Origin: Corticium candelabrum
Lineage: Eukaryota > Porifera > Homoscleromorpha > Homosclerophorida > Plakinidae
NCBI RefSeq assembly: GCF_963422355.1
Contig: NC_085088.1
Span: 1,331,501-1,395,500 of the forward strand
Direction of reading: 5' to 3'
DNA: 64,000 bases
Shown: in pieces, positions 1 through 28,981 of the stretch
Layout: every line of letters begins with the position of its first letter
Position numbering within the stretch: the stretch's first letter is position 1
Notes under the pieces: generated by a model
Seen by the model: the letters and a program-made list of their open reading frames with translations, nothing else
Database searches by the model: none
Told to the model about the DNA's origin: nothing
Program-made: the position numbers and the translations under genes

Positions 1-259
1 CTGCATACACGATGTGACCTGGTACTGCCTGATGGCGAGTATTGTAGTCCACGAATTGCCTCCTGAGAGCAACAGGTTCCTTCTCTACGTCGGAAGCTGC
101 AAATGATTCATATGTGAGAGACCCCCAATTGGGGTCCTGTAGAGACCACACGTGCTCTTGATCGTGTTCAGGACCGTGGTTCCGCACGTAAGGAGTTAGT
201 ACATCACGAGGATACTGAGATGCTGAAGACAACGACAGCAATAATAACGCACACAGCAT
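1..259 (-). CDS. First coding exon of a secreted or membrane protein (partial)
   Basis: An open frame runs from an ATG at 259-257 to the window edge, 86 codons without a stop. It begins MLCALLLLSLSSASQYPRD, a textbook signal peptide: a short start, a leucine-rich core and a small-residue cleavage region around residue 14. The mature part is polar and aromatic, rich in H, D and E, and contains EHVWSLQDPNWGSL. I do not recognise the family. The remaining exons lie left of the window. The gene is divergent from NSMAF, whose ATG is at 1047; the 787 bp between them hold two (TTTA)n tracts and a long (GT)n tract. A TATATAAG string lies at 321-328, but its orientation does not clearly serve this gene. 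The reading frame and signal peptide are seen directly; the secreted location is inferred. Confidence 0.6.
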   Translation of the reverse strand, partial: MLCALLLLSLSSASQYPRDVLTPYVRNHGPEHDQEHVWSLQDPNWGSLTYESFAASDVEKEPVALRRQFVDYNTRHQAVPGHIVYA

Positions 260-474
260 GGCTTCGCGTCTACGCAGTCCGCGCGAGCCAGAAGTTGTAG
301 AACTCCAAAGATTGCTATAGTATATAAGATTGATTATATTTATTTATTTATTTATTTATTTATATATTTATTGCCGAGCGTAGCGAGGCTTCTAATCCGG
401 GTCGCACAACAGAAATGGGCGTGGTCCTATATGGGTTGCCATCGAGCTTTTGGTTTATATATATGTGTGTGTGT

Positions 475-572
<98 letters not shown>

Positions 573-1046
573 GCGCGCGTGTGTGTACACACAAATCTCA
601 AATTTCTCCGACTACGTTTCATGATAGGACCTACCTTAAAATCGTTTTCGTGTCCGACTACAGATGAGTCTAAGAACGATTCGTGCAAGTGACCGAATGG
701 CTGCGAAAACGCTTCCTGAACTTCCGTCGCCCCATCCTTTTGTATTGTAGCTAGGGACTGTGTGTACGTGACAACCAAGAAACACCTTCAGGAGTTGAAT
801 GCGTATTGTTTAGCTAGGACTCCGCGTTTCATTCAGTAGACGATCTGAAAACTCCGTTGGACGTGTTACTCACGAACGCGAACGCGAGGCGCCTACGGAT
901 ACGATAGAACTAGTTTATTTATTTATTTATTTATTTATTATTTATTGACTAAAATTGTAAAACTATTAGTAGACATGAGTGGTAAGCCACATCCGGGGTG
1001 TTGACTTACACTGTAAGTGCGTGCACGTGCCTTGTAACCTGCGACG
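260..1046. other. Intergenic region between divergent genes, mostly simple repeats
   Basis: This stretch separates the start of the left-edge secreted gene (minus) from the NSMAF start (plus). It contains (TTTA)n at about 338-366, (GT)n with a (GC)n core at about 465-590, and a second (TTTA)n at about 915-940. Frames here encode only HTHT or CVCV runs and are translations of the microsatellite. No gene is seen. Promoters for both flanking genes must lie here or in 5' UTRs within it, but no clear core element stands out. Confidence 0.7.
465..590. repeat. (GT)n/(GC)n microsatellite
   Basis: This is a dinucleotide repeat of about 120 bp. It starts as alternating GT, passes through a short GCGCGC block at 478-490, continues as uninterrupted GT to about 566 and ends in mixed GT/GC. 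Alternating purine-pyrimidine tracts of this kind can adopt Z-DNA; that is known chemistry, not something shown here. Confidence 0.95.
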
Positions 1047-12597
<11,551 letters not shown>

Positions 12598-12706
12598 CAT
12601 GAACAGTTAGAGTTGCAATCTAGTATCTTTTCTACTCTACATCTGAAGTTAATGCATTTACCTCATAGGCATTGTGTACTGTACATAAAGTGTACGTAAA
12701 CAATCG

Positions 12707-15034
12707 TTAGTTCTTTGCTAGGAAGTCTCGTATCTTCTGCAAAAGATCCCTCTTCACTTCATCAGGAACTGTCGCTACAACACACACGCACACACCCCCC
12801 CACCCTTGTAGTCATTCATCACATTATTCACATTAATAGAAACATGAGCAGGCATCAGGGATTGGCTTGGTGATGGTGTACTCATGCGTGCAATGTGATC
12901 ACTTCTGCTTTAGTCATTCTAATGGCTATTGGCCTCCTCTGCCCTCTTGCCATGTTGGAGGGCTGATATAAACTGCGACACATAGTAAACTGGTGCCACT
13001 AATACATGCTGCTATGCAGCTTGAATGTAATTAGTCATAGCCAATGAAGAGCATGAGAAGGGGACTGGACACATTGAGTGGTGATACATTGTAAAACGTA
13101 TTGCAATAGACTGTCTTGCCCACTTATCAGCAGCAGACACGTTTCCTAAATAATCGGCAACCATCTTCTATGTCTGTCACATGTTATACGTAGGCAGAGT
13201 GAGTCATCTAGTTGTATGTCATGTGACCATCTTCACTACTGTATGTTAGTGTTTCTTGCCTCGGGTAATAAATGTAGTAATCAATCTTCCTAGACCTTGC
13301 ACTGTCCTAGCTGAAGGTGGTAGAGGGTCATACACTATAGTCAGGAAAATTAAAAACAAGAAAATGTCTGCTCTATGGTTAGTTTCTTTGTAGCATTGGG
13401 AAGTCGGAAGTTTGTAGTCATTAGATGTAGCATACAGGATCCACATGGTAGCAGATATGCCACAACAAGCATGAGTGAACATCTTTAGTTACCTCTTGCT
13501 CTTGGTGTTATTTCTGCAATAAGATCTTCAACTGTTATGCGGTCTAAACCTTTCTGTTTGACCACCTCTGTCAAGGGAGACACGGTTAACTACACGCTCA
13601 CAATTCTCCACAAGACAACTTCACCTTTACAGTGATCTTTTAGTTTATCTTTCCAGCCGGACTCAATGAGTCTCATTCGAAGATACTCCTGCAACCTAAA
13701 AGTTGTAACCAAACTGTTTTTAGATATGTTACTTACTTGTGTTACACTGATAAGCACATAATCAAGTCTTGATCAATCAATAATCACAGTGCAGGATATA
13801 ATGACTCATGGTTGACCGGACATGCACAAAAAGTTATGGACATCCTAATTAGGCTTGCAGCAGCGGCCTATATTAATAATTCATTTAATGTATTAATAAA
13901 TCTAAATATTTATGAATATAAAGTATGCATGTATATTCTCATAAAAGTGACTGTAAACATTGTGTGTAACAAGGCACACACGTTGCACAATAAGGAACTT
14001 GCAGAAGCATTGTCAACACGTTACAAATTTTCTGCACCTACCTATTTGCTGCACTTACATTTACAATACGCCAATGCTTTTGAGAATCACGACTAGTCGG
14101 ATCATATGCTTGAACAAACATACAATCATCTGCATTATTAGACATCGAAATGGCCGCTTGCTGTATGCCTGGACAGTTGCATTAACTGTTTGGTAAGTAC
14201 GGTCGGTCGAACATGTCAATCATGACTATGATTTGGTCGGACAAATGTCCAATGACCGACTATTATATCCCGCACTGAATAATGAACTTTTTGAATCTGT
14301 GACGTATACTTTTTTTTATGAAATTATAAATATATAAATATATTTGTATTTTGTATTACTATACAGATGTACAAAAAAATTATAAATATATAAAAATATC
14401 TTGTATTTTGTATTACTATACAGATGTACAAAATGACCATTATAGTGAGATGATGCCATCCTGTTGTATACACCGTATTTCTTTGAATTGAACAATTGTG
14501 TTTAATTATCAGCTCAATTAGAGTACGACATACTCCAATACACAAAACCCTACGCACAACATTGCATTACAATGACATGTCGTTCAATCCAAAGAAATAC
14601 AGCACATAGGGTTAGAAAGTAAGTCACTCCTTGCAGCTTTTGTAGTAACCATAATCACGTACAATTCATGGAATTTAGAAAACGTGCTATAGTGACGTCA
14701 CCAAACAGATGAGGTGTGCAACATTACAAGCTACAGTACAGAAATCATAACCATACATACAATATCAATACAATTATTATATCTCCGTATAATTAATTAA
14801 TTAATTAATCCATGCCATCAGTATCTAATCAATTTATTAAATTGTTTTAAAAATCAGTTGAGACTTAGCTCTATAGTCTACCTCTCTTTCTCGCCCGATT
14901 CGGTCAGTTTCTGATTGATCTGTTGCTTTATCTGAGATTCTTTAAGTCTCAACTCACTACGCACACTGCGCAACACACAATCACTACTACACATGCGACT
15001 TCAGCGAACTACACTAGACAACTTACTCTGCCAT
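12707..15034 (-). CDS. ENY2: ENY2: SAGA deubiquitinase module / TREX-2 subunit
   Basis: A complete five-exon gene for a protein of about 97 residues, the usual size. Exon 1 is only 8 coding bases (15034-15027, ATGGCAGA). Exon 2 is 14956-14882 (LRLKESQIKQQINQKLTE). Exon 3, near 13695-13630, encodes YLRMRLIESGWKDKLKDHCK. Exon 4, near 13567-13494, encodes VKQKGLDRITVEDLIAEITP. The last exon ends VPDEVKRDLLQKIRDFLAKN with the TAA at 12709-12707. All junctions keep phase with GT-AG introns. ENY2 is a small helical protein that anchors the SAGA deubiquitinase module and TREX-2, linking transcription to mRNA export in the nucleus (family knowledge). It is head-to-head with GOT2, the ATGs only 47 bp apart, and tail-to-tail with NSMAF. 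The long intron 2 carries a MITE-like element near 14473. Confidence 0.92.
14473..14602. mobile_element. Short MITE-like element with GTATTTCTTTG terminal inverted repeats
   Basis: The left end reads CCGTATTTCTTTGAATTGAA. The reverse complement of the right end reads CTGTATTTCTTTGGATTGAA, giving about 25 bp of near-perfect terminal inverted repeat around about 130 bp. It lies in an ENY2 intron. The terminal motif is shared with the longer element at 57289-57795. No transposase is encoded. The superfamily is not certain. Confidence 0.6.
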
Positions 15035-15081
15035 GATCCTGCGCGACTGTTGACGCATGCGCAAACCAGTCAGTGAGTGAG
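15035..15081. promoter_or_regulatory. Compact bidirectional promoter/5' UTR of ENY2 and GOT2, with NRF1-like site
   Basis: Only 47 bp separate the two divergent start codons. The segment contains ACGCATGCGCAA at 15053-15064, matching the GCATGCGC core of NRF1 sites. The same string occurs upstream of CNOT1 (46150-46161 and 46180-46191) and between LSM14 and NUTF2 (54217-54228). Function is inferred from position and recurrence. Confidence 0.55.
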
Positions 15082-18471
<3,390 letters not shown>

Positions 18472-18802
18472 TGTAAGCAAGTCCAAGTCCAAGTAATGAT
18501 ATACTAATCACTGTAGTCTGTACATGTAATTAATGATGTGGCATTATGGAAATATTTTTCTTGAAAGTGAACGAATGTGGAATTTCGTTTCTTTAATCTG
18601 ACTATTACTTGAGCACGTGAAACTATTGAGAAGGCGTGTTTTCTTGAGGCAGGGTGAGTGGCTAGTACGTGTCGTACAAGTACAATAGTTGTTGATAATA
18701 ATGCAGGCATGCTTTTGTCACAAAATGCGCTGTGTACATGTATACAGCTTACTGCTGTTGTATAGTATTGCTGGGGTGGATCTAGAGGGGTTATGCAACC
18801 GT

Positions 18803-19331
<529 letters not shown>

Positions 19332-19402
<71 letters not shown>
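19332..19402. repeat. (CA)n microsatellite, right flank of SINE copy B
   Basis: About 35 perfect CA units immediately beyond the SINE head. Confidence 0.95.
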
Positions 19403-19404
<2 letters not shown>

Positions 19405-20060
19405 TGAGTGACAGAGTAAGAGAGAGGGGTGAGTGAGTGGTGTGAGAGAAATCCTGGATCCGCCCCTGTATTGTACATTGAGAAATATGGTTTGGGTGGT
19501 CTACTGTCTTTGTAGGATACCTGTGTGTCCGTATTTACATACCCATTGTATTGTACGGAGACAGGAAAAGGACGGGATCTACCCATCAGAGTCACTGTTG
19601 TAAACTACTGGTAGCCAAGTAGCAGTTCTGTTGTAGGCATGGGATCCCATGCAGTAGAATGTAGAAGTACGACCATCTTCAAAACTGATTACAGTAGTGA
19701 CGTCTCAATTTTTATTTACGATGACAATAATGCAGTAATCTGTTGGTCTAGTCTAGTCAAATCGGTCTGTCCTGAGATGGTTGTGTTGGGAGCTTTGTGT
19801 ATTCCAACATGTTGAAAACCTTCATAATTTGAGTAAAAAACATGATCTGACACATGCACAGAATCAGTCACTGTCAGTTTGTGTATATTAAGTGTATCAC
19901 GTGTACAAGAGATCTGACCCACCAATTGTGCTACCAAATCATAGTCCAACAAAAACGACGATTTGTATTCATACTAAACCAGTACGGAATCACGACAGTT
20001 AACTTTTGTCAATATACAACAATCTGTCTATACACTTCTAGCGACCCTAGCTTGTTAGCA

Positions 20061-23000
20061 TCATGCTTCAGCTGTTTCCTCCCTCGTCAGAGACTGACCC
20101 GTTTGCTTCTGTTGCATGCAGCTTCGAGCGACCGACTCAAACAGCCTGAGTGACAAACAAACGTCAACATTACATACCAATGGTATTTTGTTGTTTATCA
20201 TTGTACTTTTCGATCTCTGGTGCACAGTGAACAAACTGGTGGTGCCAGAACTTGTATGTGTGATTTCTGATCAGTTCAATGAATGTGATCAACAAGCCCC
20301 ATGGATGCGGTCGATTCACGATCAAACGTTCGAGAAGAACCCTACAAACACGGCCATTATCCTCACGCTTGTTGCACTGTGGATACGGCGTTACCGCGTT
20401 ATTTGTTCTTGAATTGCTTCTGAGTTTGCTTCGGCAAAGAGGTAGAGAAGCACACAGCTGAAGTAGTGCGTGTGACTGTTTGGATATCGAAGTTGGTTTG
20501 CAACGGCATTCAAAAACAAATATCGACCTAAAGGGAAAGATCTAGCAATATCGATGACAGTTGTGTCTTATTGTTATTACCTTCTGTGTCTAAATCGACG
20601 GCAAGATTCTGGAAGATGTCCATGTGGGACGAGTGCGTGATAGTCGACGATGATGGTGTACCACTCCGACTGTGTATGTACGCAATAGCTTGCATTCCAA
20701 CATACAAAACTAGAGCATTCATCAGTGAGACATTGTAGCGTGTCCCTGATTCAATGGAAGTCTGTAAATCAGATAAACACACAGTAAACCCCATCACTTG
20801 CAACTGTATGCTACTTGCATTCGATATTCACACTTGACAGACCTGAAGATGACTTCTTAGTTCAGATAGGAATGTGACTGGTGCCCTTGTCTTGATGTAC
20901 GAATCAAGGTCCTTCAGAGAAGCGACACATCTATAAAACGGCAACATTTCAATTGAGCAGGAACCGACCTTTTTGAATGTCCCGGACTGAATGGCAGCAG
21001 AGACATTTGTTAGTATCCGTGGAGCATGTGCGATGTCCGTCAGTAGATCAACCTTTCGGGGCATCCTGCACATTAGCCACACGTAACACAGTGTGATCGA
21101 CATTTCGTACCTTCAGGTTTGGTGTGAACGGGTCTGGTAGGCGCATGTTTCGAGGGAAAGCGCTCAGTATGAGATTCCTCATTTGAATGCAGTTCGGTGG
21201 AATGACATCACAGAAGCTGAAGTGATAGTCACACAGAAACTCTGGGAAGTCGTGCAGCAACACGAGCAGTAATCGCAACGTTCCCTATCACGGCAGTCGG
21301 TTAGAACACAGAAATGGCCGGCGATCAACCATACACACGCACTCTGTAGAGAAGCTGTGTCGATTTGGCAAGTTCTGCGTTTCTAAGAAACGGAGCCAAG
21401 AAACGGAAGAGATCGAGGAGCAGCTGCTGGTATAGTCCCCATCCCTACAAGTTTACCATACACATTAGTTCTTACATTAGTCATCACAACTAGACAGACA
21501 CAGACAGAGAGATAGACAAATGGACAGACAGACAGGCACACAGACAGGCAGACAGACACCAAATTGTGCTGTTAAATCAAAAACTGCACTAATTGACATA
21601 TCTAATGTTGAAACTGTCACACACAAACAGACAGACAAAGCACAGTTGCCACTGTCTCTAACAGTGTGTACCCATAATTCATAATACATTGCAATGTCAG
21701 TGCATACAGCTTGATTGTCTGGCTGTCAATTACCTCTACTTTCTAGAGTTCTCTGCTTTCTCACATTTAGTCAACGACAACAAACAATCAGTCGTAATTA
21801 TCTCAATGTCACAACATTCATGTCTTAAACGTTTCATATTCATTAATTCTTGTATGTAGACAGACTCACGTTACTACTCATACTGTAGTATACAGCTATT
21901 TCAAGGTGTACAGTTGACCGAATTATGCCAAGCATTTTAGCAATTATGCTGGCATAGTATGCTACTAATTGTCGTTCCCCTTATGCCACTAATTTTTACC
22001 AAAATTATTCTCCAATTATGCTTGTTGATATTAACAGATCTTATTATTATTTGTAGTCTCCAAAACCACAATGTTACTACATTCCGCTACGTCTGCTTAA
22101 CCCTGCGATTGAAACAGCAATGACAGTCACAATGCTGTCAATGCAATCTTGTTTGATTTACCGTTGCCAGATGAAACTGATGTCTCTGGTATTTCAAAGA
22201 GCTCGTCACTGGTCTGACACAAGTCACAATATACATTACTAGTCATCGCTTTAAGACCGGAATCTGGGATAATCTGTAGCCTGGATATGGTATGAGCACA
22301 TGATGGGTGTGACCCCTATATTTTGACTGATTATGTGGCATAATGCTGCTGTGCCGCATTACTCAACTAGGGTTGTCCACAGCATACAAATGGCACTGCA
22401 CTGTGCCCTGCCTTGGTTTCAGCTTGGTCCAGGTCCACGCTGCTTTGCTGAGTAGGCAGCGATTTTGACATTAACAATGGACTTTGTATTTTGAAAAATG
22501 GGAAAGTTGTTTAAGGCAAACAAGTTAGTTCTATGAATATAGTGCCTGGGATGCTTAGTTTGAAGATAAGACCAATAATTAATAAGGCAAAGACCACTGT
22601 ATGTTATACAATCACTCAAAGAGCAACAGTGGTTGCCATGCACTGCCCACTACCTACATCACTACCTCTTGGTATTCTTACTCTGGCCATGAGCATGTAG
22701 ACAGATCTAAGGCACGTCTTTGTGCCTGATAGGGGATTCAGTGACAACAGTTTGTGAAGTGAAGCATGTCAGTAGGCAAACCAGTATCAAAGCTTCGTGT
22801 GTGGGCGTGACCACAAACTTAGTGTGGGGGCGTGATCACTGTTGTGCCTTGCAAATATCCTAGAGACAACCATGCTTGACTATGCATTCTGACCTTTTGC
22901 TGTATACTCGATCCAAGAAGCTTTCCAATCATCGTCCTATGAGATGTGAGTTCGAGCCAAGCGAATGCAAATCCGGGAGCACGTGCTGGTCGGAGGTTAT

Positions 23001-23249
23001 GAAACGTGTTGCTAATAATTGACACCAAAATTATCACTAAAACGTATTCTGTGTACATTGGATGTACCTGAATGACTGCAGGACTTGGAAGTTGATGGAG
23101 TCGAAGATGGGATCGGGGACGTTCAGCTCTTGTAGCAACATTACCATCAGCCGATGATACGGCAACTGCTGGAATTCCGTCCGTCTCACTTCGTGGTCTT
23201 GCACCAACACATTGACGACAGTAGAGAGGACCTACAGCGACAAAAACCA

Positions 23250-23298
<49 letters not shown>

Positions 23299-24318
23299 AA
23301 TACTCAACAAGAACATGTTACAGCATGTACCACAATCCAAGACATTTTTGATGGCGATTTCTCTTCAGTTTTGTTTGGCTAGTGACATGCTGTCTATCTA
23401 ATTTCCACAACATCCATAAGGTTGACTAGTCCTCCTCCTACAAATTGCCTTCAAATGGTAACGTGTTGTTGACTCCCAATGTACGAGACATTTTGCCCAC
23501 GGTAGAGTAATGCCTATAGCCAGTGCTGTAGGAGCGAAATTTAAACCTATGCGGCCTAGCGCGTGGTCTACATAACACCCTCGTCAAATGACACAACCAT
23601 TACTTTGCTTGATTGATAATCTTACAACTTGTTCTCACAGAATTTCAGAGCAGTAGACAAAGTAGCTAGGCAATGTAGTTTCTATGCATGTGCATTACAG
23701 TTTATCAAGTAATTTACCTTCAAAAAATAATTAATTATTTAATTACCTAGCATCAGGACCAGAGGTGCAGTTTTCGTGATGCAAACCAAAGTCACCTTCT
23801 TGAAAAACTGAGCGGCCATGGTTGCACAGGCTGTGTGGCGTCCTACGGTCGTGCTATAGGTCATGCAGATTGATGTACTTGGCCATCGTTGCATGCAGTT
23901 TGAAGATCTAGGGATAATATTACAGGAAATGCTCACATGGCAACATCTAGCTGATCGAAATATCAGACCAGGTGTTCTGTTATCTAGTTAGACGTATGTC
24001 TGTCACCAAGTGAGCGTGATATCACTGTTTTAGTGACTGAGAAGACGGGGAATGAAATATAGAATCAACTGACATTTCACGTGTGTTTTCATTGCATTGC
24101 GACAGGTCTTACCTTGTTCAGCAGGTTGATTTTGGTGACTGTGTTTGTTGGATCGCCCGAATGCTTCACCAAAACTACGATTAGTTTTACGTATGCATCC
24201 ATAGTGTGGTAGCACTTTGCTCTAGCCAGTCCCGGGTTCTGTAAACAGCATGTTCAGACTCAATTATGGTAACTAAGGCAAAATACAAACAAACAGACAG
24301 ATGGACAAATGGACAGAC

Positions 24319-24349
<31 letters not shown>

Positions 24350-27300
24350 TGAAAAAATTGCTAATCCGAAAGAGGAGATACTACCACAAGGACCCGGCTC
24401 AGAGTACGACGGACAGATGGACAGACAGATAGATATATGGACAGACAAACAGACAGACATATGGACAGACAGGCAGAGAGACAGACACATGGACAGACAA
24501 ACAGATAGACAGACAGACATACGGACAAACATATAGACAGATGGACAGACAGACAGATGGACAAACAGACAGACATATGGACAGACAAACAAATAGACAT
24601 ACATATGGACATATAGACAGACAAGCACACAGACAGATGGACAGACAAACATACATACAAACAGACAGACAGAAATATGGACAGAAGACAGACAGATAGA
24701 CACCCAAATTGTTCTGTTGAATCAAACAGCACTAATTGACACATCTAATGTTGAAACTGTCAGACAAACAAACAGACAAACAAAGCACAGTTACCATTGT
24801 CCCTATTTGTCGTCTACGCCACCAAGATGATTCACAAACACTCACATTCATCCTGTGCTCGGACAGATTCAGGTTTCTATAGCAGAGCTCCACACACATC
24901 TCAGTGCTGATACGGAAGAATCTTGATATCAAATCATCAGACTTGAGCATTCCATGCTGATGTAACTATTGTGTGCAATAAGAAATACAATAACTGAAGT
25001 CAACAGCAATAAACACATTTGGTCACCAACCTTTCCAAGGTATGCAGCATAAAGCTTCTCGCTGTCTCGTGACGATATCGGTTGATGAAACAGCCTGACC
25101 CACTCGGTCAGGAGATACTCAACCTTAACATAGAATTCCACATTCAACAAGTGCACACACTATCCTGCTGCAATGCATACTGATACACATTGTAAAATTC
25201 ACTGTTTCAGAGGCCCTTCTGGCCATTTCAATTTTTAATTTCAATTTTTAATTTTTAATTTAAAATTTTTTAACTTACATTTTAATTTTCAATTTTTAAA
25301 TTTATATTCTTAGTTTCTAAATTTTAATTATTTTTACCTTTTTGACTTACACTTGTCTCTGTTTGATTGAATACAACGCAAAATCATCTGTTGCTCCTAC
25401 ACCATAGAGTCACAAAGGAACCGTGACTTGTGGTCGTAAATACTTACTGATGCTACCATTATGCTCAAGTTTATGTTTGAATGATCTAGTTTAGTGTGAC
25501 TAACTTTTTCAGTTTCTAACCATAAAAGAGGGTATACTCATTGACGTGCTTTACCTTCTCGTGAAGACCTGGAGGATCATCAAAATCAGCTGTCGTTGGA
25601 GCGACTGCGGTTGGTAACAGTTTGTCATCACCACCACCATAACCGACTTCGATTTGTTCACGTCCGATACGTACGACTTCCAGGAGAGACGTCAGTCTAC
25701 AACAAACTTGCCGTAATTGAACGAGAACGTGCAGCACACACAAGGGTATGTTACCCCTCGGGCGGATGTCTGGCATTCGCAGCGAGTCTCGCCAACGTGT
25801 CCAACACGTGATACAGATCACCCTGAAACACAGGCCACACGTCAACACAGAATCAGATTACTGACTGTAACGACATCATGTCGACACTACTACAGCTGCC
25901 TCATAAAACACCCAACTTACTTGCGAAATAGGACAATCTTGTTTCTCCTCGATGAAGTAGAGACGCGCAAGTCGCATGCAGAATGTAACCGCAGCAAAAT
26001 TTAAGCCGTTTTCCATCGCCTATAAATGAACCATTGAATGGTATGTGTTGAGTTACGACAGCAGTGGTTTGTCACTATATGTGCACAACCTGTGCCATGT
26101 GAATGTCGAGCTCTCGCATGTTAACTAGTTGTGCCCTGATGAGCAAGTCAACCGCTTCGACGTTAAACTTGATTTCTTCTCTCGACTCCAATAATATCCT
26201 ATAAACAATAGTTAAGTATTTGACTATCTTGTTATTACCTTTGAGTTGATTAGGTTACCTTGTTGAATGCTTGCTGGCCCACACTGGTCCATATGCACGA
26301 GGATCCTGCAGTCCTCTTAGGACAAGGAGGTGGCAGTCGCGGAAACGAACAGCAAGGTCTTTGTCTGTCAACTGCTGTGCCATTCCCTCCAAAAGTCCCT
26401 CCATTGCCTAAACAAGAGAAAATCACTGTAAAAGACACACAAACAGACAGACATACGGGTGGACAGATAGACAGACAGATGGATGGATGGATATATTTTA
26501 CCATATAACTATAAGCAAGCTAATACAGAAATCTGATAGTTCTGTAAAATATACAGTAGTGGACAAAGTATTTGCCGGGTATTTTTTTGTTAATTTTTCA
26601 TCATATTCTGCACTGAATATGCTTTGATAAGTTGTAATGTAAACCTAATCGGCTTTTAACTAGGTTGTAACAATAATCTTAAATTGCAACAACCAACTGA
26701 TTTAGACTCAATTCTGTACCAATTAGCACTATTGTGGGTCAAAATGTCCAATTTCAGTCACTATAGTAATCATAAATGGCATTCTCTGAACCGGTTTCGA
26801 AAAACTGTATTGAGTCCTATTACCGGCAGAGAGATATTTTGAAGTATTTCATATCATTCTATTCTCAGATGTTGGTTCTAATTATTCGTCAGGTCACTAC
26901 TGACCAACGTACCTAGGTTAAAACACAAACATCTTGAAAATCACTTGAAATTTCTTGCCCGGTAAATACTTTTGTCCACTACTGTACGTGCAAATTAGCA
27001 GACCATCTAATGCAAAAGTTACATTGCTCGTGTGGACTTGGCATGGATGGATAGACAGACAAACAGACAGACAGATAAATAGACACTGACAGATAAACAG
27101 ATAGACCGATAGACAGACAGACGAACAAATGGATAGACAGACAAATAACAGACAGACAGATGGATGGATATACAAACAGATAGACAGACAGACAAACAAA
27201 TGGATACAAACAGATAAATGGATGGACAGATAAACAGATAGACAGACTAATAGGCAGACTCGCTATACCATGCCCACACATTGCCATTACTTTCTGCAGA

Positions 27301-27705
27301 AGCAGCAGAGCAGATGCCGCATCTCCCCTCATCAGCAACACCTGCTGCAGAGTATCATACAACAGATGCATGGCCATCACGTGACTGTTTGACGGCGGAG
27401 CGGCAGTAGCATTCAAATCTTGTTGCAGTTCTTGTGCACACTTCTCCAAAATATGAACAACCTCATCAGCCGGATAACCCTGGCAACACGACAACACACT
27501 GACATTACTCATTAATTGTATTGCTAATCCTTTGTGACAGTCTACTTGAGTGATCTTTGTGGGTGGTTGCTTTGGTGGTAAAAATCCAGGAACGCAGTTG
27601 GCAAACTCTTCGTAGACCCTAGCTTGTTGACTTGTGACACCTCCAACCTTCAACATATCAAATGTGTTATCAAGTTGGTATTACTACTGAAGTGTGTGTG
27701 TGTGT

Positions 27706-27767
<62 letters not shown>

Positions 27768-28167
27768 TGTGTACTACACTACGTAATAGCTAAGTAAGAC
27801 TGCCTCCACTCTCTGTCTGTTGTTATCACACGCGAAGATGTACAGTGTAGCGTATGTTATGGAACCGTTAGCTGGATCTATGATCTACACTACTGCAACA
27901 ACGCTTTGTCCCATATCAACATTTTAATTGCTGTTTCCAATTGCTGTTACCTTGTGGCGCAATGGCTCAGGCATTCTCTCTGCTTGGTATGTCAGGATTT
28001 TATGATTGCAGTATCTTCTTCCGTCTGTACGAGCGAGTTTCCTTAGGTCAAACTCCTATGACAATATAGACATTACACATGCACGCTCGCATGAACAGAC
28101 AGGCAAACAACGACAGGCAGACAACGACAGACAGACAAAGACAGACAGACAAGACAGATGAACAGTA

Positions 28168-28198
<31 letters not shown>

Positions 28199-28947
28199 AA
28201 GAAAAGAACAAAACAGCAACAAAACTTCTCAACCTCTCCAAGCCTCTTGTCCATCTCCGGCACAGCCTTTTCCATTGCCGTCTTTTGAACAAACGCACAA
28301 GCAAGCTCAACGTTGTCAACAGCAACAGCATCGGCCGCTTTTTCAATCATTTGCTTCTGTGAGTCGTTCGGTGTTGCCTATAACAACGACAAACATACAA
28401 AACCAAACACACAATTTTGTCATACTGTTCAACAAACCATCAGATAACGACTGAACGCTTGCTTCAAGTTGTTACTGATACTCATACACAGTGGCTCGCG
28501 ACACGTGATCATCGCCATGCCAGCGGTGAGATGACGAACCATGTGGTGAGCAGCCATCCTCATTCTGCCCTCTTCAGGATCGAGTGCAAAATCCTACAAA
28601 GAACAAACGCATGATATGATCAGTAGATGATACAATACAACCGATGGACGTTTGCAGTCACAGCACAGTGACTGGAAGCATCGTGGTTAACATTATGTGA
28701 AATCTGGTGGTTCGGACTGTAAACAGCATGTGTGTCAGAGCTACAAGTGTGGCACTAGTCTGTCTGTCTGTCTGTCCATGTGTCTGTCTGTCTGTCTGTC
28801 ACCTAATCATGGTGATTTAGATAGATTATTTGATTTTGACATTTAAGGTCAAGTCCATTAATTAATGACTATGATGTTTGCAAGGACTGATTTGTATTTA
28901 AAAAATCCTAGCATATGTACAAGTAGAATCTGTATGAGAATAAATTA

Positions 28948-28981
<34 letters not shown>

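Noticed and set aside
13812..14196. Plus-strand frames in the ENY2 intron
   Set aside because: No homology, no splice context, AT-rich; chance frames.
23739..23936. Minus frame considered as an extra CNOT1 exon
   Set aside because: Exons before (ending KINLLNK) and after (starting [12 protein letters not shown]) already join in frame with the conserved protein; this frame has no match to it.
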